Part shown: in pieces, positions 11,801-23,800 of the stretch
How positions within the stretch are numbered: the first letter of the stretch is position 1
Layout of the letters: each line of letters opens with the position of its first letter
DNA from: Anaspis maculata
Taxonomy: Eukaryota; Arthropoda; Insecta; Coleoptera; Scraptiidae
Direction of reading: 5' to 3'
Length of the DNA stretch: 64,000 nt
Assembly: GCA_949128115.1 (NCBI GenBank)
Contig: OX421962.1
Location: forward strand, 8,464,262 to 8,528,261
Translations under genes and position numbers: made by a program
The notes under the pieces: model-generated
Seen by the model: only the letters and a program-made list of their open reading frames with translations
Database searches by the model: none
What the model was told of the DNA's origin: nothing

Positions 11801-14800
11801 AGGTATCTACCGTGCCGTTTTAGATTCACCTCGACTTAAATTGTTATCTGGCATTGTTAAAAACCGGACGACAGGTAACTACGCTTTTGAACAGATAACG
11901 TCCACTCTAATTCCGGCTTGAAGCCGAGCTTTTTTTCCGAACGTAACATAAGCTTTGTTGTGACATTACTCGACAACCTCTTTTATTTCCTTTATTGTGA
12001 AATTAGCCAACCGGCACCTGTTCATCTTCATTACCTTTTGTAAATGAACTTTGTGTTTGAAATCCACTCATTGGTTTGTCTTCAGTATTGTATTAGTCAT
12101 TGTTTGGTGCTAAAGGTTGTTTATTTTGGGAATTCGGTCAACAATACTGTGGCGCCCTCGACCATCCAAAAGAACCCCGGCCTATCTCCTCTGATCAGCT
12201 GGCGGGCCGTGTTCCTGAATAAGACAGACCAATGGTCAGTCACACATTATCATTGATTTTACCTTTATCAGGTGCCTTGGCTTTGTTTTTTTTCCCCGGA
12301 AACTTCGTACCTCCCAAGCCCAAGTCGCACCGAAAGGGCACGTGGCTTTTTTGGCATGTAACATTCTTAAAAATTTTTCATGGGAAGTTTTAGAATTCAA
12401 AGAATTCAATTTCCTAGAAATTGTTTCCCATGTCCGTGAGGCTACAGGAAAATTCACCAGATTTAACCCTTCTTTATACCTTGTGCCTCTACCGATGGAA
12501 AGGTAGCTATTCAGGAAGTCGAGAGTCAATCGGCCGCCATGCAGCGCTTGCAACTAAATACGTTTGACCTGGCAACAATTTGTTGTTGCGCAAAATTTGA
12601 CCCTTTCAGAAAGCGTCAACAGTCACTACGAGCTAGAAAAGCCGAGGTCAGAAAAGACCTGCTTGAAGCAAACGGAAGTTGAAAATTATCACGTATTCAG
12701 GTATCTCTACGAGAACATCGAGATGATGCATAATTCTTCACAGGTTCAATAAAGGCCTCACATCCAATTTTCCACCTTATCAAATCATTGAATATCCAAA
12801 TTTACAAATAGTTTATTGACAAGTCCGTGGGTTAAAATACAGCACAAGCTTGAAACGAATCGTGATAAAATCTCACGAAACTACAGATGTTGTCATGTGA
12901 ATTATTTTGACAAATAATTAAGACAAATGGCTATCTTCGGAGTGCAAAGATCACACTCAATTGATTAATAATCTCATTCTGTAAATGAAAGAATAGGGGT
13001 AATATCTCTAAGTACAAGTAAAGACTGAACTGTGAAAAAAGTGAATAATTGATTAACGAGGTGTTAATTATGCAAGAAATCAAACTCAAATGTGTCATGA
13101 TATTTGCCTCATCTCATCATCATCAGAAGGAAGTCGGAAAAAAATGTGTGAGGGATTACTCAAGTGGACGCAATTATGATGTGTTCTTTCAAGAGCTAAA
13201 TGTGAATTGATTTGAATAATTCCTTATTGTCAGCTGAATTCAGCACATTTTGAGAATGTAAAATTGACACTTCAAATGGGGTAATTGAGGTTCATCTAAT
13301 TGGATTAGCAATTATGAAGGACCCCGCACAAAAAGTAGGCAAAAGTGGTCTCGGTGAATTTGGCTGAAAATTGGCATACTTGTACATCTTCACTTTCTGA
13401 TCGAATACCCAAAATTAGAGTTACTTTCTATGTACAGTTTTCGAACTATACAGGGATTTGTACAGGATGTGCGGAAAATTTGAACCCCTTTGGGGGCCCA
13501 GTTTTTGTGATGATTTGAAGGTTGAAGAACTTATCCGAAACAGTTTTTCACATAAAAATCAAATCTCTACTCTGGAACTTCCTATATCTCACGGTATACA
13601 GGGTGTGCTTTTTTTCAATTTTCAACAACGATTTTTTTATCGACAATCGATTGGTTATCTTTTAACCGCATTTTCCTTGGAAATGACACTTATATAGCCA
13701 GTTTGTCTGTCTGTCTGTGTGTGTGTCTGTCTGTCTGTGTGTCTGTCTGTCTGTTTGTCTTTCCGTGTATAAACTAAAAAGTTGTACTTCTCTTTGGGGA
13801 ATAAAGCTAGAGCCCTGAAACGTCTTCCAGTGGATAGCTCATGTATTCAAGGGTGGCCAAGGGCTAATGTGAACAAATCCATACATAGTTATTATTATTA
13901 TTATCATCAAAAACCAAAGTTTTTCTCTACAATAATAAGGTGAACTCTTCTTCGAGGAATAAACGTAGATATCAGTAACTTTCCCGACGAATAGAAGTTT
14001 ATGTCTCCAATGATGGCCAATGGCTGGGTGGTATAGTTGCTCCGCCATCTGGCCATTGAAATCTTTTACTCGTGGAACGATTTTCATGAAACTGGAAGTT
14101 ACTCTTGTCTCGTATAAACATTCTTATTTTGAGACTGGACTTCATGACTGTGTTGCTATCTAGGCCTTACCTATCGAACAAATATAGATACACATTTCAG
14201 CGACATAAAAGTCGCCAACTTTATAGTCAAACTCGTGTTGATTGTTGCTCCAGATAGTACGAATATTTAGGTACTTTTAAGAATACACCATGTAGATAAC
14301 TTGGTTTCTGATATCCCAGGAAATTGATCGTATGAAAGCGATATAACCATTTTTCTACTTTTCTTATTGGTTCAAAAAGCAAACTATCTACCTTTTTTTT
14401 TTTGTTTAATGTATAATGTTTTATTCACACCTGACAACAAAATGTATTTGCTCAACACAAAATTCTTGCGATTATATAGTTTCACCAATTTTTTGACGGG
14501 TTGTAGCTGAATGAGGCTACAATGATAATAAATGATGAATAAATGAGGCTAAAAAGTATTTATTTTGTTAATCAGAAAAAACTCGATCATCTGTCGATGG
14601 AAAAATCGATACATACTCAATTAAAATTGACACTCAGGCAGACACACAGACAAACAGACAGACAGACAAACTGGCCATATGAGTGCCATTTCCAAGGAAA
14701 ATGGGCTAAAGAGATATCCAATTCACTGTCGATAAAAAAATCGTTGTTGAAAATTGAAAAAAAAGCACACCCTGTATACTGTGAGATATAAAAAATTCCT

Positions 14801-17800
14801 GAGGAGAGATTTGATTTCTTTGTAAAAAACTCTCTTGGATAAACTTTTCAACCTTGAAATTATCACAAAAAGTAAGCCCCCGAAGAGGTTCAAATTTTCC
14901 GCACATCCTGTACAAATCCCTGTATAGCTGGAAAACTGTACATAGAAAGTAACTGTAATTTTGAGTATTCGATCAGAAAGTAAAGATCTACAAGTCTGCC
15001 AATTTTCAGCCAAATTCACCGAGACCACTTTTGCCTACTTTTTGTGCGGGGTCCTTTACAGGCAATAAAGCAGGTGTGGTTTTAAACTTTGTTTATTTGT
15101 AACGTTTGTTCAATCATCCTCTTTCAAAGGAACCTGGGAATCAAAGGAATCTGGGAACAAGAAGCTGGAAATTCATTTCAATAATTAAGGGTTGAAGGGC
15201 TACGAAAATCGATGGAATAAAAAAATTAAATACAACGTAAGGTATGATCACGTCCAATTAGGGAAAAGGGTTTGAATACAGTACCTGGGTAAAATACCGA
15301 ACATTTCAGCTGCTGTTTTTTCTACAACTTGAGCGAAGTGAGGCTTCTTGCCCGCGTCAGGTTGACACAAGCGGGAACCTGACACCAGTCTGCAAACAAT
15401 CGGCAATTCTCCAAAAGAAATCATGGACCACGTCCGCATCACGACCTCTGGGACATCTAGAAGATTTATCCTGCTCAAACCCGATTATTTACATTTTCCT
15501 CATTCAGCAGCCATCGCTTCGAACACCCAACAGCAAATATTGAGGTTGATTGGGACACGTCAGTTGTTCCTCGACGTTCATGTGGCAACCCAGAACTGTT
15601 TTGGCGTGCTTATTCATTCGAATTAAACCGACAGACACTGAGGAGCTGAATTTTCATGTCTTTTCTCGATGCCAGACTTTTTTTAAATATTTTAGGTCTT
15701 GTTCTCTTGCTTCAATTTTGATTCGAATGTGAAGCAAACGTGCCCGATTTACAAGTTCTATGGTACTTGGCCCCAAGTTCTTTGAATAAATAAATAAAAA
15801 TGAATATAAAATTTACCCAAGGAGAGAAAATTCGACTTCTTGAGGACATTCTCTCCGGATGAAGTGAACCCGTTGGCGTACGGCTTGTTGGACTTGGGGG
15901 AGTTTTCCAAAGAAGCCGGCAGGCTCAGCGACGCCATCTGCTCCTCGATGGTGACACTGCCGAGACTCGAACGTTTCTTGTGATGGTGGTGATGCTGTTT
16001 CTCCTGGTGTCCCTCATTCAAAGCGTTGTGTACTTTTTGGAGTAGATTGATCTGTTTGTTTTTTATTAGAACAAAAGATCGTGAGTACTTTTTTTGTCAG
16101 ACTTACGGTAAAATTTCATCAAAAGCTTACGTCACTTTTATACAACGAACAGCAAAATACAAACGTAACGCCCTTTCAACCCCAGCGCAGTATTTTCGTC
16201 ATCGTTTCACCACAGTTGGTCTAGCTTACAAGGTGCGATTGGCGTACGTCTTACGTATTAATATTATTGCGTTAGATTTGGTTTTTGCTGTTTAATATAT
16301 TGTCATGGTATGACATAAAGGCATAGGGAAAGGCTCATCCCTCGAACACGTGAAATAAGGATTATTGCGAAACACATACAAATCATAATAATTCATTATT
16401 TGGCCTTGGGCAAATATAAAAGCTCGCATCAAAGTAATGCCGTTATAGGCAGCCGTGAAGGGCCAGCCATCAGCCCTCAAAACCCTTCACGACACAATAC
16501 AGGTTGCCCCAGCTAAAACATACAAGCGCGATTTTCTCAGTAAATATCAAGGAAACACCTTTTTTGGATAGAGAGGAGCCTGAATCAACTGCTTTTTGAG
16601 GTCATGCCGATTTTTGCATCTGCTCCAGCTCCAAGTATTTTGTTTTGCCAATCATCAATTTCCAAACTGTTATTGACTCGCCCAGTTAAAATTGCATTTT
16701 CTTGGAAACTAGACTACATACAAACATCGGCGCCCCTTCAAAAAAAAAAAGGTCAAGCTCAGACTTCTTTTCTATCCACAAGAAAACTTGATATTTTCTC
16801 AGAAAATCGAGCTGATGTCGGCCGGGACACTCTGTATACGAGTACATTGATGAGATACTAACCAAAACGGCCAGTTCGTCTTCGGAAAACAGAGCGATGT
16901 CCCTGGAAACGCCCGGCGGCGTCAGATCCACCGGCGGTTCGGCCTCGTGCTCTACATTGAACAGCACCGTTTCTATAAAATTCGAAACGTTGTCTTTATG
17001 TAGCAAATTGTAAATATCACCGATTTTTACGTCAGGGGACAGTTCGAACTTGTTCAACGCCAAAAACTGCAGGATCTGAGCCACCTGCATCAGATTGTGG
17101 CGGGCGATTTCGGTGATCTGCGAGCCGCAGATGCCGTACTGTTCCGGATCGAGGATGGCCGGGCAGATGTAGAGGGTGAAAATCAGCTCGGTGACTATCG
17201 CATTCGCCTGCAAAAACAACAACAAAAAAAAAGGTCAATTCCAATCCAGTACATCTGAATGAAAACCATTTGAATATGCTGGGTCGGCATTTTAGGGAAG
17301 GGGGAAATGTCACGGGTATGGATGACGGCAGCTCTCTCCCCGCGACAGATGTGTTAGCGGTCGCTAGTGAATGCAAGTGCGGAGCATGATGCGAAAAATT
17401 ACGTGTTGAGTTCGGAACGAGACTAGAGCCGAGCGCATGAAAGCGGCTCGGGCCTGTCCGACCACCCAGCAAGGGATGATTGTTCATTTGCATGCCAGTG
17501 AACGCAAGTGAATTGCGAAATGCCTGGAAGAGCCAAAGGGCTTCACGAGTGAGCCAGGTGGGTCTTAGACGTTGTATACGTAATAGGCAAACACATTTTA
17601 TACTGACTGAACTCCCTAGTGTAACCATTTGCAAAAGTGTGAATCTCAATTTTTGGACGTAATTTTTTCACAGCCATGAAACTTACATATTTTTCCACTT
17701 TCAGCCACATACTTCTCTGCTTCTAGCCGCATATTATTCTACTTCTAACATACTATTTTTATTGGATTTAGACTTGGCACCAAAGTGCAATTTCGGTCAG

Positions 17801-20800
17801 TAATGGTCGCTTCCACTGCAAATGCCGGAAGTGATTGCGGTGATTTTCAGTTAGTGAAGTGACTCAAAGCGGCAGAAAGGGCGATATTTGAGGGACTGTA
17901 GTACATCCGCGTGACCCTTATCAATCGTTTCAATTTTCAAAAATTTTGTTCTGAAATGTCAAAGTGAAATGCGTTGCATTCAACTTCAACGCCAAAGCCA
18001 AGGCAATGAAAAAACCTCACAAGGGGTAGAGTGATTCTGACTGAGGCGTATCGGCCTGTGACCCTGATTTTTTATCTGCCAATTTTGACGGGTGACAGTC
18101 AGTTTTGACCTTCCTATTTCTTTTTTGAAACTAACTCACACCATTATAGACCATTTTTTTGTGATGTACCATTGCATGGAAAATAACGTGAAATTCTACG
18201 TACCGCCGTGCTTGAATATCATTTTTTGCAGTGGCCACCACTACTTAACAGCATCAGTGTTAGCGAAAAGCCACCAAGCAGTACAGAATTTTCGCTACGT
18301 AATCTCGAACATTTTCACTTGTACATCAAGTCGCGACGTCAAGATGACAACTGTCACATCTATCAATACGTTAGCATCGAGTTAGCATGATTATACGTAA
18401 AAATGACAAGTATAACTTGACTTCCAGTTGCCCCTACATGACTTTGAAAGTGGTGACTTGACTGATTTCATCATATATTGATGATTCATTCACTGCACGA
18501 ATGCAGAGTACATTTCAACCCGGACCATCCCCATGATTGAAAATCTTGAATGGGAGGAGTTATTACATTGATTTCGCACATATTTCAATTTGTAATAAGT
18601 AAATATATGGAAACAAGTCTTAGAATGGGATAACTAAAGATATACACACCTCTTTGCTGCCAAAAGACTTGGTGATCAGCTTGGATATTTGCGAAACAAT
18701 CCAGGCTATGGCTTCTGGGAACGAGTACATGTTTTCGAACAGCGACGAAATGATGGCATTGGTGAATTCGGCCAGTTTCTCTACGACTTCGGCTCGGTAA
18801 TCTTCGGCGCTTTTGAATTCCAACTCGTTTTGATTGTACCTGCAAAGTTTAATAATAATAACCATTGGTTGATCAACATCTGTGAATAGTTATTGAAGCT
18901 GAGAAATAGAAGGAATACTTTAAGACGTTGCATAGAAAAAAAAACGATGTTTGAAATTCCAATTTTTCCTATATACTTTTTTCCTAATTTCAAGAGAAAG
19001 CTGGTTGGATAGGTACGTCTTACGTAACTTCATATACTTGGGTGTATTTGGCATCGGCGTCTGTCATCGCCGAAGCACAGTGGTTGACACGTTGGCATAG
19101 TAAACTGATCGGCATTGCAGGTAAGGGCTCGATTCCGCATCATGATTTTTTTTTTAAATAAATATCCATTCAATCACATTCAAAGAGGCCTGAAAAATCT
19201 AATCACAGGCTCAGTTGAGTATTCACGCTAGGTTTCTGAACATAATACAAAAATCACCTCTCACATTTTCATTTTAGTTGTTTACTTCAGCAATTCCTCC
19301 GAGCAATTCAGTGTGAATACTTAACTGAGCCTGTAATCAGCTTTTTCAGCCTTCTTTGAATGTGAGAACTGAATGGATAATTGATGAAAAAAAATCATCC
19401 CAATATAACGTCGATCATTTTACTAGGGCAACATGTCAACCACTGTGCTACGGCGATGACAGCCGCCGTCACCAAATACACCTACATGAAGTTACGTAAT
19501 ACGTACCTATCCAGCCGGTTTTTTTTGCCTAAAATAAGGAAAAAAGTATGATGTGCACATAAGAGAAAAATGGAATTTCAGTATCTTGTTCAGCGCAGTT
19601 GATCATACTGGCATGCAAATTTGCGGCTCATTTCAGCCTTAAATGGACGATTCTAGCAAAAAGTAGGTTATTTAGGTTTAGCACCTTTCCTGTAATCAAA
19701 CCATGAAGCGCCTATCGGAGAAATAAGGAAATCTAGTATATTGTACAGCACAATTCAAACAAAATTATCGGCTCTTCTCAGTGTAACAAAACCAACGATT
19801 TTAACGGAAATGTGCATTACACCCTATCTTTTTTAAGAAAACATGAAGTGTGTATGGGAAAGTTTTGGAAAATCAGGATTTGGGAACCCTAATTTTTTTC
19901 AACATTTACCTGATACTACTGTTGAAGCATTTCTGTAGATGTGGTTCAATTTTCTACCCCAAGTTTGCGAACACCCTGTAGAAATAGAAAACTAACAGAA
20001 ATTCAAGGTGACCGTATCACAAAAAGGACCTCGATTTGATCATTCCAAAAGTAGGAATGGACGACAAACAATGGCCAAGAAAGTTTACCAGAAGAAATTT
20101 GGCGGAAAATCCACAAACATCCGAGAAAAAAATACGAAAGTTAGAAAACTACGCAGTGTATTTTTAGCGCCGGGCGGATATGCAACCCGCCGAACGAAGC
20201 GGAAATGGTACTAAACGGAAGATAAACTAGACACTAGCGGAACCGGGGAGCAAAAAAGGGGTGTTGGGGAAGGAAAAGCCAGAAATAACGAGTCATAAAA
20301 CAAAAAACAGGGCGAAATATCGCAACAAAATCGTAAAAGAACTAAAGCCTGGTTCACATGTCGTTAGGAAAAAAGCAGCTGATACAGGCGAGTGCAGAAT
20401 AAAAGCTTGGTATACGGGAAACACAGCTTTATCGAAGCGACATTACAAAATACCTATTGCTTTTGAAACAAATTCCTCCGAAAGTTACTGAAGCCTCGTT
20501 TACTCTTTGCTGTAGAATTGAGATTGATACGGACTTGAAGCGAGTCTCGCTGAACGTATCTAAAGCCTGGTTCACGTGTCGTTAGGAAAAGAGCAGCTGA
20601 TACAGGCGATTGCAAAATAAAAGCTTGGTATACGGGAAACGCAGCTTTATCAAAGCGATATTACTAAATGCCTGTTGCTTTTAAAACAAATTCCTCCAAA
20701 AGTTACTAAAGCCTCGTTTACTCTTGCGAGTCTCGCTGAGCGTATCTAAAGCCTGATTCACGTGTCGTTAGGGAAAAAGCAGCTGATACAGGCGAGTGCA

Positions 20801-23800
20801 GGATAAAAGCTTGGTATACGGGAAACGCAGCTTTATCAGAGCGATATTACAAAATACCTATTGCTTTTGGAACAAATTCCTCCAAAAGTTACTAAACCCT
20901 CGTTTACTCTTTGCTGTAGAATTAAGATTGATACGGACTTGAAGCGAGTCTCCCTGAACGTATCTAAAGCCTGGTTCACGTGTCGTTAGAAAAAAAGCAG
21001 CTGATACAGGCGAGTGCAGAATAAAAGCTTGGCATACGGGAAACGCAGCTTTATCAAAGCGATATCACAAAATACCTATTGCTTTTAAAACAAATTCCTC
21101 CAAAAGTTACTAAAGCCTCGTTTACTCTTTGCTGTAGAATTGAGATTGATACGTACTTGAAGCGAGTCTCGCTGAACGTTTCTAAAGCCTGGTTCACGTG
21201 TCGTTAGGAAAAAAGCAGCTGATACAGGCAAGTGCAGAATAAAAGCTTGGTATACGGGAAACGCAGCTTTATCAAAGCGATATTCCGATATTACAGAATA
21301 CCTATTGCTTCTGAAACAAATTCGTCCAAAAGTTACTATTACTAAAGCCTCGTTTACTCTTTGCTATAGAACTGAAATTGATACGGACTTGAAGCGAGTC
21401 TCGCTGAACGTATCCAAAGCCTGGTTCACATTTCGTTGAGAAAAAAGCAGCTGATACAGGCGAGTGCAGAATAAAAGCTTGGTATACGGGAAACGCAGCT
21501 TTATCAAAGCGATATTCCGATATTACAAAATACCTATTGCTTTTGAAACAAATTCCTCCGAAAGTTACTATTACTAAAGCCTCGTTTACTCTTTGCTGTA
21601 GAACTGAGATTGATACGGACTTGAAGCGAATCTCGCTGAACGTATCTAAAGCCTGGTTCACATGTCGTTGAGAAAAAAGCACCTGAAACAGGCGAGTGCA
21701 GAATAAAAGCTTGGTATACGGGAAACACAACTTTATCAAAGCGATTTTACAAAATCTCTATTGTTTTGAAACAAATTCCTCCAAAAGTTACTTAGGCCTC
21801 GTTCACTCTTTGCTGTAGGATTGAGATTGATACGGACTTGAAGCGAGTCTCGCTGAACGTTTCTAAAGCCTGGTTTACGTGTCGTTAGGAAAAAAGCAGC
21901 TGATACAGGCGAGTGCAGAATAAAAGCTTGGTATACGGGAAACGCAGCTTTATCAAAGCGATATTACAAAATACCTATTGCTTTTGAAACAAATTCCTCC
22001 AAAAGTTACTAAAGCCTCGTTTACTCTTTGCTGTAGAATTAACATTGATACGGACTTGAAGCGAGTCTCGCTGAACGTATCTAAAGCCTGGTTCACGTGT
22101 CGTTAGGAAAAAAAGCAGCTGATACAGGCGAGTGCAGAATAAAAGTTTGGTATACGGGAAACGCAGCTTTATCAAAGCGATATTACAAAATACCTATTGC
22201 TTTTGGAACAAATTCCTCCAAAAGTTACTAAACCCTCGTTTACTCTTTGCTGTAGAATTAAGATTGATACGGACTTGAAGCGAGTCTCCCTGAACGTATC
22301 TAAAGCCTGGTTCACGTGTCGTTAGAAAAAAAGCAGCTGATACAGGCGAGTGCAGAATAAAAGCTTGGCATACGGGAAACGCAGCTTTATCAAAGCGATA
22401 TCACAAAATACCTATTGCTTTTAAAACAAATTCCTCCAAAAGTTACTAAAGCCTCGTTTACTCTTTGCTGTAGAATTGAGATTGATACGTACTTGAAGCG
22501 AGTCTCGCTGAACGTTTCTAAAGCCTGGTTCACGTGTCGTTAGGAAAAAAGCAGCTGATACAGGCAAGTGCAGAATAAAAGCTTGGTATACGGGAAACGC
22601 AGCTTTATCAAAGCGATATTCCGATATTACAGAATACCTATTGCTTCTGAAACAAATTCGTCCAAAAGTTACTATTACTAAAGCCTCGTTTACTCTTTGC
22701 TATAGAACTGAAATTGATACGGACTTGAAGCGAGTCTCGCTGAACGTATCCAAAGCCTGGTTCACATTTCGTTGAGAAAAAAGCAGCTGATACAGGCGAG
22801 TGCAGAATAAAAGTTTGGTATACGGGAAACGCAGCTTTATCAAAGCGATATTACAAAATACCTATTGCTTTTGAAACAAATTCCTCCGAAAGTTACTATT
22901 ACTAAAGCCTCGTTTACTCTTTGCTGTAGAATTAACATTGATACGGACTTGAAGCGAGTCTCGCTGAACGTATCTAAAGCCTGGTTCACGTGTCGTTAGG
23001 AAAAAAAGCAGCTGATACAGGCGAGTGCAGAATAAAAGTTTGGTATACGGGAAACGCAGCTTTATCAAAGCGATATTACAGAATACCTATTGCTTTTGAA
23101 ACAAGTTCCTCCAAAAGTTACTAAAGCCTCGTTTACTCTTTGCTGTAGAATTAACATTGATACGGACTTGAAGCGAGTCTCGCTGAACGTATCTAAAGCC
23201 TGGTTCACGTGTCGTTAGGAAAAAAAGCAGCTGATACAGGCGAGTGCAGAATAAAAGTTTGGTATACGGGAAACGCAGCTTTATCAAAGCGATATTACAA
23301 AATACCTATTGCTTTTGAAACAAATTCCTCCAAAAGTTACTAAATCCTCGTTTACTCTTTACTGTAGAATTGAGATTGATGCGGACTTGGAGCGAGTCTC
23401 GCTGAATGTATCTAAAGCCTGGTTCACGTGTCGTTAGGAAAAAAGCAGCTGATACAGGCGAGTGCAGAATAAAAGCTTGGTATACAGGAAACGCAGCTTT
23501 ATCAAAGCGATATTACAAAATACCTATTACTTTTGAAACAAATTCCTATAAAAGTTACTAAAGCCTCGTTTACTCTTTGCTGTAGAATTGAGATTGATAC
23601 GGACTTGAAGCGAGTCTCGCTGAACGTATCTAAAGCCTGGTTCACGCGTCGTAAGGAAAAAAGCAGCTGATACAGGCGAGTGCAGAATAAAAGCTTGGCA
23701 TACGGGAAACTCAGCTTTATCAAAGCGATATTACAAAATACCTATTACTTTTGAAACAAATTCCTATAAAAGTTACTAAAGCCTCGTTTACTCTTTGCTG

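Noticed and set aside
20008..20214. Lys/Arg-rich ORF before the satellite array
   Set aside because: No recognisable domain; composition is that of A-rich repeat DNA and the 3-prime part belongs to the array flank.
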